From Leptospira ellinghausenii (GTDB lineage Bacteria > Spirochaetota > Leptospiria > Leptospirales > Leptospiraceae): DNA of 64,000 nt. The notes beneath the pieces were generated by a model that was not told the origin of the DNA, did not search any database, and worked only from the letters and a program-made list of their open reading frames with translations. A program made the translations under genes and the position numbers. The stretch covers positions 124,001-188,000 of the forward strand of contig NZ_BFAZ01000003.1 in NCBI RefSeq assembly GCF_003114815.1. The letters run 5' to 3'. Below, in pieces: positions 9,354 to 20,123 of this stretch (positions within the stretch are counted from its first letter, which is position 1; every line of letters starts with the position of its first letter).

Positions 9354-10112
9354 ATGGAATTAAAAAACAAAAGAATTGTAGTTACGGGTGCAGGATCAGG
9401 TATTGGAAAGGAAACCGTCTTGCAGATGTTAAAACATGAAAACGTGAAAATTTTAGCCTGTGACTTGAATGAAAAAAATGTAGTGTCTCATCCCAATGTA
9501 GTTCCTTATAAATGTGATGTTTCAAAACCAGAAAATTTAGATAAACTCTTAAAGGATGCTGATAAAAAATTAGGTGGGATTGATATCTTTTTTGCGAATG
9601 CAGGTTTTGCTTATTATGAAATCATCCAAGAGGCAAGTTGGGATCGTATCGACCGAATTTTTCGAACCAATGTTTACTCTCCTTTTTATACTTTAATTAG
9701 TTTGAACAAACACAGGACTTCTCCTTGTTTATTTGTAGTCACTGCTTCTGCAATGAGTCATTTGCCTCTCCCTGGTTATGCCTTGTATTCGGCTACCAAA
9801 GCATCAGTTCGGTCCTTTCTGGATGCGTACCAATGTGAACTAAGGCCTGGAAACCAGACGATGATTGTTTACCCAATTGCCACTAGGACACAATTTTTTG
9901 ATTCAGCAGGCAAAAAAGTCCCAGTTCCATTCCCAAGCCAAACAGCAGAAACCGTGGCAAAACAAATTGTGAATGGGATTTTGAGAGACAAAAAAGAAGT
10001 TTTCCCATCCTTTTTGTTTCGATTCATTCAAATCTTGGATCGATTTTTATTTTTTCCGCTAAAAATATATCAAAAAATAGAGGCGGTAAAATTGAATTCG
10101 CATAAATCTTAA
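9354..10112 (+). CDS. Short-chain dehydrogenase/reductase
   Basis: This 252-residue classical SDR has the nucleotide motif TGAGSGIG at residues 11-18, the NAG motif in ANAG (81-84), the catalytic serine region (TASAM, S132), and the Y-x3-K pair as Y145 and K149 in YSATK. It should oxidise or reduce a hydroxyl or keto group with NAD(P)H in the cytoplasm; the substrate is not evident. The last 30 residues are rich in aromatic residues (FLFRFIQILDRFLFF) and could lie against a membrane. TTAGG stands before the ATG. It is followed after about 45 bases by a sensor kinase gene in the same direction, but a functional link is not shown. Confidence 0.9.
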   Translation: MELKNKRIVVTGAGSGIGKETVLQMLKHENVKILACDLNEKNVVSHPNVVPYKCDVSKPENLDKLLKDADKKLGGIDIFFANAGFAYYEIIQEASWDRIDRIFRTNVYSPFYTLISLNKHRTSPCLFVVTASAMSHLPLPGYALYSATKASVRSFLDAYQCELRPGNQTMIVYPIATRTQFFDSAGKKVPVPFPSQTAETVAKQIVNGILRDKKEVFPSFLFRFIQILDRFLFFPLKIYQKIEAVKLNSHKS

Positions 10113-10157
10113 GTCTATGGCATAGTGGACACTATGCAGTCTTCCGAGGAAGGATCA

Positions 10158-12800
10158 ATGCCTAATATTTCGACTGAGGTGGGAAACCATCTGAATGTCG
10201 AAGTTGATCTTTTGAAAACAATCATGGATGTAAGTTCCACTGCGATTGTTTTACTGAACCCACAAGGGCAGATCCTCTATGCAAACCCTGCATCAGAGGC
10301 TGTTCTTGCCATTAAACTCAAAGACATACTTTCTAGAACCTATGATGCACCACAATGGAAGAACACTTCTCTTGATGGTGGTCCATGGCGAGAAGAAGAC
10401 CAACCTTTCAATATCGTATTAAAAACGAAAAAACCAGTCACAGACATTCGGCATGCGATCGAAGATTCGTTTGGTGTCAAGAAATACTTATCCATTAATG
10501 GTTCCCCTGTTTTTGACGAGGTGGGAGAACTCCGATCCCTTGTATTTTTAATTACCGACATTACAGAAAATGTTTTAAAACAAAAAGCTTTAGAAGATAG
10601 CGAAGCAAAGTATAGAACTATCACCGAACTTTCGTTAAGTATGGTTTATGATTTGGACATTCAAACGGGTGTGAACCAGTGGGCTGGTGCCATCCAAGAA
10701 ATTACTGGTTTTACTCCTGAAGAATATAGAGCCATTGGTTATGAAGCTTGGATGGTCCTCATCCATCCTGATGACAAAGAGAAAGCCATTCAATTATTTG
10801 ATGAGGCGATGGCGAATAAAACAAAGTTTTCCTGTGTGTATCGATACCGAACCAAAGATGGAAAATATGTATATATAGAAGATAATGGAATCTTTTTATA
10901 TGATATAAATGGTAACGCCTATCGAATGTTTGGTGCGATGATCAACCGAACCGAACAAATTGAAGCAAACTTAGCCCTAAAAGAATCCGAGTCTAGGCTT
11001 CTTATGTCTTTGGATGCTGTCAAAATGGGAATTTGGAGTTGGGACATTGACCAACGAAATATTTATTGGTCTCCTCAAACCTATGAGATTTACGGACTTG
11101 ATCCAGATGGCCCCGCGATCACTGTGGAAAGGTATCTCACTTTAAATGATCTAGATGATTTACAAAAGGTCTCGGCAGAAATCCAACTCTTAAAAGACGA
11201 TCCTTCCAGATCTGGATACAAAATCCAACAACGAATTTTTCATGCGGATGGATTGGTACATTGGGTAGAGTCTCGTGGAAATTTAATCCGTGATAAAGAT
11301 GGAAAACCAGTTCGATTGATGGGAACTTTACTCGATGTCACCGAATCTAAATTAGCTGAAGAAGCACTCCGAACTTCCGATGAAAGATTCCGTGCTTTTT
11401 ACCAATTTTCGACAGAAGCGTTTTTGATCTTTGATGAAAATTCTCTCAGAGCAAAAGATTCTAACTTTGCCTTTCAGAATTTATTTGGATATTCAAGTGA
11501 TGACACAAAAAATTTAAAAATCCGATCTTTACTCACACCAGACTCTCTCCAAAAAATTAGAGAGAAAATTGCAGACAATTCGAGTGATTCGATTGAGATT
11601 CTTTGTAAGAGAAAAAATGGGGAAGTGTTTCCCGCTTTAGTCTCCATCAAACGGTTTAAATACAACCAAACAAATTCAATAGCGTATAGTATTTTTGATT
11701 TGAGTCCTCTCAAAGAAGTGGAAGAACTCCGCCAAATCAATTCGGAAATACGGGAAAAAAACAAACTCATTGAGAAACAAAAAATTGAACTGGAGACGGC
11801 GTTTGAAAATTTAAAACGTACCCAAGAACAACTTGTACAATCCGAAAAACTGGCAGCACTTGGGCAGTTAATTGCAGGGATTGCACATGAAATTAATAAT
11901 CCGATTGGTGCCGTAAAAGCATCCAATCAAAATATGATGGATTGGCAAAAACGATATGGGATCGCCTCACAATTGTTTCGAGAAGCAATTCTAAGTGTTC
12001 CCAGAGAAGAACAAGTGATTCTCAAAACAATTCTTTCAAACCTTGACCAACCAATCGAATTTTATACAGGAAAAGAAGAAAGGTTACGTAAAAAGAGGAA
12101 CAAAGAAATTTTGATCCAAAATGGATTTAAAGCAGATGATGCTGATGAATTTGCAGAAGCATGGGTGGAATTAGGGATTGGAGAACTGGAAGACAAATAC
12201 ATACCACTTTTTAGGTCTCATTATCTTAGAGTTTTCCTCGACTATTTAGCACTTGAAATCCAATTCCGTCGGAACACTCGTTCCATCCAATTGGCGGTAG
12301 ATCGTGTATCTAAGATCATGTATGCATTGAAGAACTTTTCTCATTTTGATTCCATTGGAAAAAAAATAAAAGCATCCATTCAAGAGACAATTGAGACGGT
12401 TCTCACAATTTACCAAAACCAATTGAAGAGGGGAATTACCTTAATCAAAAATTACGATGATATTCCACCTATAGATTGTTATCCGGACGATTTATTACAT
12501 GTCTGGACGAATCTAATTTATAATTCCTTACAAGCTATGTCATTTAAAGGACATTTGATGATCACAATCAAAGATTGTGATACGGAAGTTCTAGTATCCT
12601 TACAAGATTCTGGACCAGGGATTGATCCAGGGATCCGTTCCAAAATCTTTGATCCTTTTTTTACAACCAAACCTCCAGGAGAAGGAAGTGGGTTAGGTCT
12701 TGATATCGTGAATAAAATTATAAAACGTCACGGTGGTCGGATTGATTTGTCATCCAAACCAGGAGAAACTATATTTTCGATTTATTTACCAAAAGGTTAA
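10158..12800 (+). CDS. Multi-PAS sensor histidine kinase
   Basis: I chose the ATG at 10158 because AGGAAGGA stands directly before it; GTG at 10125 and ATG at 10134 also open the frame. The 880-residue product carries four PAS domains in a row. They begin near residues 15, 145, 275 and 405, and the typical PAC motifs include HPDDKEKAI and DGLVHWVESRGNLIRDKDGKPVRLMGT split over the second and third. A coiled coil follows, and then a HisKA-type site GIAHEINNP with the phospho-accepting histidine near 576. A long insert of about 150 residues separates it from the HATPase domain (NLIYNSLQAM, DSGPGIDPGI, FFTTKPPGEGSGLGLDIV). No membrane segment is seen. The convergent receiver gene on the other strand is a plausible partner, and their stop codons overlap. 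Confidence 0.92.
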   Translation: MPNISTEVGNHLNVEVDLLKTIMDVSSTAIVLLNPQGQILYANPASEAVLAIKLKDILSRTYDAPQWKNTSLDGGPWREEDQPFNIVLKTKKPVTDIRHAIEDSFGVKKYLSINGSPVFDEVGELRSLVFLITDITENVLKQKALEDSEAKYRTITELSLSMVYDLDIQTGVNQWAGAIQEITGFTPEEYRAIGYEAWMVLIHPDDKEKAIQLFDEAMANKTKFSCVYRYRTKDGKYVYIEDNGIFLYDINGNAYRMFGAMINRTEQIEANLALKESESRLLMSLDAVKMGIWSWDIDQRNIYWSPQTYEIYGLDPDGPAITVERYLTLNDLDDLQKVSAEIQLLKDDPSRSGYKIQQRIFHADGLVHWVESRGNLIRDKDGKPVRLMGTLLDVTESKLAEEALRTSDERFRAFYQFSTEAFLIFDENSLRAKDSNFAFQNLFGYSSDDTKNLKIRSLLTPDSLQKIREKIADNSSDSIEILCKRKNGEVFPALVSIKRFKYNQTNSIAYSIFDLSPLKEVEELRQINSEIREKNKLIEKQKIELETAFENLKRTQEQLVQSEKLAALGQLIAGIAHEINNPIGAVKASNQNMMDWQKRYGIASQLFREAILSVPREEQVILKTILSNLDQPIEFYTGKEERLRKKRNKEILIQNGFKADDADEFAEAWVELGIGELEDKYIPLFRSHYLRVFLDYLALEIQFRRNTRSIQLAVDRVSKIMYALKNFSHFDSIGKKIKASIQETIETVLTIYQNQLKRGITLIKNYDDIPPIDCYPDDLLHVWTNLIYNSLQAMSFKGHLMITIKDCDTEVLVSLQDSGPGIDPGIRSKIFDPFFTTKPPGEGSGLGLDIVNKIIKRHGGRIDLSSKPGETIFSIYLPKG

Positions 12801-13252
12801 TCATGATCGATGGCTTGTGTGATGGCTGTAATGAGTTCCTTTTCGTCCCAAGGTTTTTTCAAACAAGTGACAAGGCCAATTTCTTTTTCCAAGGCCGTTA
12901 CTAATTTTTCATCGGCAAAACCTGTGATGATGACTTTTTCTATGGATGGAAATCGTTTGTGAACTTTGCGTAAAAATTCATCACCATTCATTCCTGGCAT
13001 GGACCAATCGGAGATAATGACCGCAACAGAATTTCCTTCTTCTTCTAATTCTAAAATTAAGTCCCAGGCTTCGTTGGCATTTTCTGCCGTTAGGTATTTG
13101 AACCTCTCTCCAAAATGGTGTTTCACTTGGGATTTCATGCTGAGTAAAATGATGGACTCATCATCTACAAAAAGAATTCCCTTTTTCCCATTTTTATTTT
13201 CCGTGAGAATTTCCACAGGACAAAGTTTTATCCGTTCTCTTTTAGATTGCAA
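12797..13252 (-). CDS. Single-domain response regulator (CheY-like receiver)
   Basis: The 151-residue protein is one receiver domain with no output domain. It shows the acidic pair D30-D31 in LFVDDE, the phospho-acceptor D82 in SDWSMPGMNG, T110 in VIITG, and the conserved lysine K133 in LKKPWD. It could pass a phosphate on or bind a partner, as CheY does. Only a TTG at 13252 or later GTG/TTG codons are available as starts, so the first 20-odd residues are uncertain. The gene converges on the multi-PAS kinase with a 4-base stop overlap, which suggests that the two form a pair although they are transcribed in opposite directions. Confidence 0.88.
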   Translation of the reverse strand: MQSKRERIKLCPVEILTENKNGKKGILFVDDESIILLSMKSQVKHHFGERFKYLTAENANEAWDLILELEEEGNSVAVIISDWSMPGMNGDEFLRKVHKRFPSIEKVIITGFADEKLVTALEKEIGLVTCLKKPWDEKELITAITQAIDHD

Positions 13253-13274
13253 GTAAATCTTGCCAAAATCCTAG

Positions 13275-15311
<2,037 letters not shown>

Positions 15312-15367
15312 AGAACTAAAGTTTTTTTGGAACTAAGAATCAAATTATAAAATTGAAACCTTTAAAG

Positions 15368-16204
15368 ATGTCGGTTCGGAATGCAGAATTCCAAATCATT
15401 TCTGCGCTCCAAACAAACCGAACCAAACGGAGTCAGGAAAAAGAAGTTTTTGTTGAAGGTACTGAACCCATAAAGCAGTTGTTAACTGCTGGTTGGAAAA
15501 TTACACGGATTTTGTTTCGAGAAAACAGTGCTTTATCTTTCTGGGCGAAGGAAGTGATCCAAAACCAGAAAGATGCTCTCGTATATGAAGTAAAAGATGA
15601 ATTGTATTTAGAACTGTCAGAAAAAGAAAATCCATCTGAACTCATCGTGACTGCCAAAATAAAAAACCAATTTGATCTAAGTGGACTCAGTAAAGAGGTT
15701 TCTTTTTTACCAAAAGAGAAACCATTTTATCTATTATTTGATCGGCCAAGTGATTATGGAAATTTTGGAACTCTGTTACGTTCCGCTGATGCATTTTTAG
15801 TCGATATCGTATTTGTCATCGGGCATTCCATTGATGTGTATGATCCCAAGGTCATCCGTTCCAGTTTAGGGAGTTTGTTTCACACAAAACTTGTGTTTGT
15901 TTCCAATTTTGAAGCTCTGCATCGTTTTGTGGATTCTGAAAAAAAACGTAGCGGACTAAAAGTGATTGGAACCGATTCCAGTGGTGAATTTGATTTACGT
16001 GACACTTCGATTACGTCCCCAATTTTATTGGTCTTAGGGAATGAAAAAAAAGGGATGAGTGTACAATTACAATCCCTCTGTGACCAAAGGGTTAGAATTC
16101 CGATGTTTGGTGTTGTGAATTCACTGAATGTTTCTTGTGCTGGTTCCATCCTCCTTTGGGAAGTCACCAAAGGTAGGGTAGATCCCAAAACAAATGAGTT
16201 TTAG
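15368..16204 (+). CDS. SpoU/TrmH-family RNA 2'-O-methyltransferase
   Basis: The protein of about 278 residues has an N-terminal SpoU substrate-binding part (EVFVEGTEPIKQLL) and a SPOUT knot. The three family motifs are visible: DYGNFGTLLRSADAF (motif 1, asparagine and arginine), LLVLGNEKKGM (motif 2) and FGVVNSLNVSCAGSILLWE (motif 3, N-S-L-N-V-S). It should transfer a methyl group from SAM to a ribose 2'-oxygen in rRNA or tRNA; which nucleotide cannot be told. The start is uncertain between a TTG at 15353 and the ATG at 15368; neither has a strong ribosome-binding site. The 3' end overlaps the end of the convergent small lipoprotein gene by four bases. Confidence 0.88.
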   Translation: MSVRNAEFQIISALQTNRTKRSQEKEVFVEGTEPIKQLLTAGWKITRILFRENSALSFWAKEVIQNQKDALVYEVKDELYLELSEKENPSELIVTAKIKNQFDLSGLSKEVSFLPKEKPFYLLFDRPSDYGNFGTLLRSADAFLVDIVFVIGHSIDVYDPKVIRSSLGSLFHTKLVFVSNFEALHRFVDSEKKRSGLKVIGTDSSGEFDLRDTSITSPILLVLGNEKKGMSVQLQSLCDQRVRIPMFGVVNSLNVSCAGSILLWEVTKGRVDPKTNEF

Positions 16205-16395
16205 CGACAAGTCGCTATTGTTCCATCGGGATTGTATTTGACGCTCGCACCTGAAGTAAACTGGATGTAACGAACTCCATCCACACAAACTTCATCATAA
16301 CCAAAGTATTTAGCACACCCTCTGGAAATCGAACCACAGCCGATGAAAAAAAGTGTGGAAACTAAAATGAGTTTGATCGGTTTGATTGATTTCAT
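16201..16395 (-). CDS. Small lipoprotein
   Basis: This 64-residue protein has a positively charged start (MKSIKPIK), a hydrophobic stretch and a lipobox FFIGC, so acylation at C20 is predicted. The mature part is only about 45 residues long with three further cysteines (in RGCAKYF, DEVCVDG and IATCR), some of which could form disulphides. I do not recognise the family. Its ATG overlaps the TGA of the acyltransferase gene upstream on the same strand, so translation is probably coupled to it. Confidence 0.7.
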   Translation of the reverse strand: MKSIKPIKLILVSTLFFIGCGSISRGCAKYFGYDEVCVDGVRYIQFTSGASVKYNPDGTIATCR

Positions 16396-17513
16396 GTTTT
16401 TACTTCAAATCCTTTTTCTAATGGTAGTTGGTTCCAAATGGTTTCCAATTTTGCGAAGTGTGCAGTGAGTTGGTTTTTATGATACAATACAATATTGGAT
16501 TTTTTTAAATTGTGTAAAGATTTGGGAATATGATACAAAACTTCTTTTGTGCGAATGATCTCGTCTTCCCAATCGATCAAATTTACTTTTTTCAGTTTGG
16601 CAAAAAGTATTTCTAATTGTGAAACAAACGTTTCTTTTCGTAATTCGGAAGCAATTGTGATTTCTGGAAATTGGTTTTCGATATGCGATTTAAATTGGGA
16701 CAATAACTGGATAATTTGTTGTTTTTTGATTTTGGTTTCTTTGTCTAATTTGAGTAATAAGAAGGAAGTTAGATTTCCAATTGTAACTGTATAGTGTTTT
16801 CCTAATGTATCCGCAACTAGTTTCACCACTTGGTCCGCTGGCATCTCCGTTGGAATTTCAAAAGGTTTACCATATTTAATGTATAGTTTTGTTTTTTGGT
16901 AAGACAAGTGGTCATAGGTAAGTGTAAAACTATTAAAATGAAGTTTATCTATCTTTGATTTGATGTGGTAAGCACCACGTTTGACTTGGTTTAGAAATCC
17001 ATCATGGTTGTATGTTCCTTCAGGAAACATAAACAAATTTCGACCTTTACGAATGTGAGTTACCATTTCGGTCCATTCACTATCCACTTTGTCACGAAGT
17101 TCCCCTTTTTTAATGAGTTCTCTTGCGTTATCGCGAAACGGGCGTTTGATGGGAACTGCTCCAATATAACGTAATAAAATTGGAATGATATTTGTGGCAT
17201 CGATGAATTTGAAAATCCACTTCATGATACCCTTTGTACGAAATTCTTTTTGTAAAAATCCAGGTAGGAGGATATCTTCTCTGGCAGGGATGATCATTTT
17301 GATTTTAGGATTGAGTCTTGGGTAAACCATGGAAAGGGAAACAACGTCCGCTTCAGATACATGGTTGCAAAGGAGAGCAGAGGGATAAGGGGCTTCTAAT
17401 TCTTCTTTTTTTTCAGGGAAGTTTTCTTCTATGGAATGGAAAACAAGTCCTTTTGCTAAACTTACGAGTTTGATGAGAAAGTCATAAGGGATCGTATGTT
17501 TTTTAGGTTTCAT
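16392..17513 (-). CDS. PlsC-family acyltransferase
   Basis: From the ATG at 17513 the protein has 373 residues. It carries the acyltransferase H-x4-D motif in CNHVSEAD and the second motif FPEGTYNHDG, which are the catalytic and glycerol-phosphate-binding parts of glycerolipid acyltransferases. The N-terminal half contains the domain. The C-terminal 150 residues are charged and helical and not part of the core family. It probably acylates a lysophospholipid or another lipid at the inner membrane. The frame stays open up to 17669, but that extension lacks a ribosome site. It is the first gene of a two-gene minus-strand unit with the small lipoprotein. Confidence 0.82.
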   Translation of the reverse strand: MKPKKHTIPYDFLIKLVSLAKGLVFHSIEENFPEKKEELEAPYPSALLCNHVSEADVVSLSMVYPRLNPKIKMIIPAREDILLPGFLQKEFRTKGIMKWIFKFIDATNIIPILLRYIGAVPIKRPFRDNARELIKKGELRDKVDSEWTEMVTHIRKGRNLFMFPEGTYNHDGFLNQVKRGAYHIKSKIDKLHFNSFTLTYDHLSYQKTKLYIKYGKPFEIPTEMPADQVVKLVADTLGKHYTVTIGNLTSFLLLKLDKETKIKKQQIIQLLSQFKSHIENQFPEITIASELRKETFVSQLEILFAKLKKVNLIDWEDEIIRTKEVLYHIPKSLHNLKKSNIVLYHKNQLTAHFAKLETIWNQLPLEKGFEVKT

Positions 17514-17733
17514 TGAGGTAGATTTCTTTTGAAAAGGAAGAAAAGTCAATAGCATTCTCTGGAGATAGAAAAGCGTTTGTTCCCGTTTCCATCCTATCGT
17601 AAAAAGCAAAATTTGATGGTTAGAGAACACTTGCAGAAAATTCGTAAAGTTTCCGACCAAACTGTACAATCTTCTTTACAATCTAAATTTTAGGTTATTG
17701 TATGCCATCACTCATGTCTTGGGTACAGGTATC

Positions 17734-18519
17734 ATGAAAAGAAACGAACCAGTTACCATCCTATTCATATCCGTTGTGATGGTTTTTTCCACATACTTAG
17801 GGTATCTCGGATGGTTAGAATGGGAAAACTCAATTTCCGTTTTTGTTTCGCTCCTTGTTTATTTTGCGATTGTCCTTTTTTTGTTTCGGATTTTAAGAAA
17901 ATGGTTGGTTCTCTTGTCCCTTTCTTTTGTTTCCATTTGGGGTCTTCAGTTTGCCTTTCGTGTAGAACTCCAAATGTTAAAATCCATATGGGAAGTGCCA
18001 CCCCAATCCATTCCAAAGAATGAGCCCCGGAATGGATTTGTTTTTTTTGAGTTAGAAGGATACACATTCGACAAGAATTTAATTCTCTCGAAGTCAATCC
18101 AACATAGGTCCCGCGATTCCAAGGGAAGGGACACGAGTCATACCTCTTTTTATGAGGTGATCCCACTTGTGTCAGAACAGGACCCCTCGGAGCCAATTCG
18201 ATTCTTCTATTTGGACCAAAATTTGTTTCGTTTCCACAGGTGGTTAGAACTTAGGGTGCACCCTCGGTTTGCCAAAATCCTACCAGATTCTACAGATTTC
18301 CCAATTCTCCTGCAATCTTGGGAACAAAGGTATCCAAAAACTAAAAAAGGCAATGTAGTCTGGATTTCTCTATATGAAACAAAGGAGGATTATGTCCAAT
18401 CCACATCTTCCTTTTTTCTTTTCCTTTCTCTCATTCCTGCAGGGATTTGGTCTTTGGTTGGGACTCTTATGCTTTTCCAACAGATGATGGATGGGATCTT
18501 ACGATTTTTTCGTTCATAA
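17734..18519 (+). CDS. Membrane protein of unknown function
   Basis: With the ATG at 17734 (ACAGGTATC before it) the protein has 261 residues. Three hydrophobic segments lie near the start (about residues 7-25, 35-55 and 63-82) and one near the end (about 225-250). Between them is a domain of about 140 residues that is probably periplasmic, with no recognisable motif. I do not recognise the family. The gene is divergent from the acyltransferase, and its last codons overlap the first of two palindromes that precede the MarR-like gene. Confidence 0.7.
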   Translation: MKRNEPVTILFISVVMVFSTYLGYLGWLEWENSISVFVSLLVYFAIVLFLFRILRKWLVLLSLSFVSIWGLQFAFRVELQMLKSIWEVPPQSIPKNEPRNGFVFFELEGYTFDKNLILSKSIQHRSRDSKGRDTSHTSFYEVIPLVSEQDPSEPIRFFYLDQNLFRFHRWLELRVHPRFAKILPDSTDFPILLQSWEQRYPKTKKGNVVWISLYETKEDYVQSTSSFFLFLSLIPAGIWSLVGTLMLFQQMMDGILRFFRS

Positions 18520-18526
18520 AATGAAC
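18512..18526. promoter_or_regulatory. Palindrome 1, GTTCA-N5-TGAAC (possible operator)
   Basis: The 15-base site reads GTTCATAAAATGAAC, a perfect 5-5-5 inverted repeat. It overlaps the stop codon of the upstream membrane-protein gene. An identical pair of half-sites with the same spacing starts exactly 32 bases downstream, about three helical turns, which would put both sites on one face of the DNA. Regulator binding is inferred. Confidence 0.5.
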
Positions 18527-18543
18527 AAAATTTTCTTTACTTT

Positions 18544-18558
18544 GTTCAAAGACTGAAC
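18544..18558. promoter_or_regulatory. Palindrome 2, GTTCA-N5-TGAAC (possible operator)
   Basis: The site reads GTTCAAAGACTGAAC and has the same half-sites and spacing as the first palindrome. A TTGACA hexamer follows at 18564-18569, but without a clear -10 box. The pair stands in front of the MarR-like gene, so autoregulation or control of the polysaccharide locus by that protein is the simplest guess. Confidence 0.5.
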
Positions 18559-18666
18559 ACATTTTGACAAAGAATGGGACTCAGGGGGCGAAGCTATGCC
18601 TGGGGTCCATCCAAAACGTGGCTTTCCTTTTCCACTATGGTGTCCGAAACGGGCACAGATTCCTCC

Positions 18667-19005
18667 ATGAAAGAACAATACGAATACAGTGACCACCACC
18701 TCAAGTTACTCCAATTACTTGATGAGAACCCTAATTTATCACAAAGAGATGCTTCTGATGTGTTGGGACTCAGCTTAGGAAAGGTGAATTATATTTTGAA
18801 GGCATTCCTCGACAAAGGGCTCATCAAGATGAATAATTTTCGTAATAATAAAAACAAACTTGCGTACACATATTTACTCACACCACAAGGAATCGAAGAA
18901 AAAGCTAGGATGACTCTTCATTTTTATGAAAAGAAAAAAAGAGAATACGAAGCACTTCGTGCTGAAGTAGAGAAGTTAGGTGAGAGTTTGGAAAGTTTAA
19001 GTTAA
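18667..19005 (+). CDS. MarR-like EPS-associated winged-helix regulator
   Basis: The core protein starts at [18 protein letters not shown] and has 112 residues. It has a winged-helix domain ([34 protein letters not shown] is its recognition region, split by a turn) and a C-terminal coiled coil of about 40 residues ([21 protein letters not shown]). This matches the small MarR-type regulators found next to exopolysaccharide and O-antigen loci. Earlier in-frame ATGs at 18574 and 18637 would add 31 or 10 residues, and none has a clear ribosome site, so the start is uncertain. As I recall it, a marR gene also marks one border of the rfb locus in other Leptospira. It probably binds the two palindromes upstream. 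Confidence 0.82.
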   Translation: MKEQYEYSDHHLKLLQLLDENPNLSQRDASDVLGLSLGKVNYILKAFLDKGLIKMNNFRNNKNKLAYTYLLTPQGIEEKARMTLHFYEKKKREYEALRAEVEKLGESLESLS

Positions 19006-19090
19006 ACAATCAATTTTGAATCTTAACTGTAACTGATGGCTTCGATACCGTGAATCGATCTCGCCAAAAAAACAAAATAAATACCATATT

Positions 19091-20047
19091 ATGATGCAAA
19101 AACAATCCAAAATTTATGTAGCAGGCCATAAAGGTTTAGTTGGATCTGCTATTGTTAAAATTCTAAACCAAAATGGGTTCTTGAATGTAATCGGTAAATC
19201 TCATGCCGAGATGGATTTACAAAACCAGTCCCAAGTATTAGAATTTTTTCAAAAAGAAAAACCTGAGTATGTATTCCTTGCTGCCGCAAAAGTAGGTGGG
19301 ATACATGCAAACAATACCTATCCTGCAGAATTTATTTTTTCAAACTTACAAATCCAAAATAATATCATCGATGCATCATACCGTTATGGAATCAAAAAAC
19401 TTTGTTTTTTGGGATCCTCTTGTATTTATCCTAAATTTGCCAAACAACCTATGGACGAAGGCCAACTTTTAGATGGTAAATTAGAGCCAACAAACGAACC
19501 TTATGCGGTTGCAAAAATTGCAGGGATTGTGATGTGCCAATCATACAATCGTCAGTATGGTACAAATTTTATCTCAGTGATGCCAACAAATTTGTATGGC
19601 CCAGGGGATAATTACCATCCTGAAAACTCACATGTGTTACCTGCACTCATTCGAAGGTTCCATGAAGCAAAAGTGAACAAGTTACCCGAAGTTGTGATTT
19701 GGGGGACTGGTAAACCCCTTCGCGAATTTTTGTATTCAGAAGACATGGCAAGGGCCTGCGTATTTCTAATGGATAATTACGATGTAACAGGAGATCCAAA
19801 AGGTGGTGAACATGTCAATGTTGGTTCTGGGATTGAAGTGAGCATCAAAGAACTTGCAGAAACAGTGAAGGAAGTTGTGGGTTACCAAGGAAATTTGGTT
19901 TTTGACCTAACAAAGCCAGATGGAACACCTAGGAAATTACTCGATGTATCCAAACTCCACAAAATGGGATGGAAACACCAGGTTGAGCTAAAAGATGGAG
20001 TTAGTTTCGCGTATAAAGATTTTATCCAAAAAGGAATTCTTACGTAA
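19091..20047 (+). CDS. fcl: GDP-L-fucose synthase
   Basis: The 318-residue protein is an extended SDR with the N-terminal nucleotide motif [12 protein letters not shown]. It has the family-typical [11 protein letters not shown], the catalytic serine region [15 protein letters not shown] and the Y-x3-K motif in [14 protein letters not shown]-fucose synthase epimerises and reduces GDP-4-keto-6-deoxy-D-mannose to GDP-L-fucose. The dehydratase that makes its substrate (Gmd) is not in the window. It opens the polysaccharide genes, about 85 bases behind the regulator gene. A related epimerase-reductase on another GDP-hexose is possible. Confidence 0.9.
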   Translation: MMQKQSKIYVAGHKGLVGSAIVKILNQNGFLNVIGKSHAEMDLQNQSQVLEFFQKEKPEYVFLAAAKVGGIHANNTYPAEFIFSNLQIQNNIIDASYRYGIKKLCFLGSSCIYPKFAKQPMDEGQLLDGKLEPTNEPYAVAKIAGIVMCQSYNRQYGTNFISVMPTNLYGPGDNYHPENSHVLPALIRRFHEAKVNKLPEVVIWGTGKPLREFLYSEDMARACVFLMDNYDVTGDPKGGEHVNVGSGIEVSIKELAETVKEVVGYQGNLVFDLTKPDGTPRKLLDVSKLHKMGWKHQVELKDGVSFAYKDFIQKGILT

Positions 20048-20123
20048 CTTGCCTAGTGTTGTTTGAACAATCATATGTTTCTGTATGTATTCTTAAATTC
20101 CCGCTAATTCATGATTGATCCCG

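Noticed and set aside
18512..18558. The GTTCA-N5-TGAAC sites as LexA (SOS) boxes.
   Set aside because: From memory the Leptospira LexA site is of the TTTG-N5-CAAA type, and the genes around are not DNA-repair genes; a MarR operator fits better.
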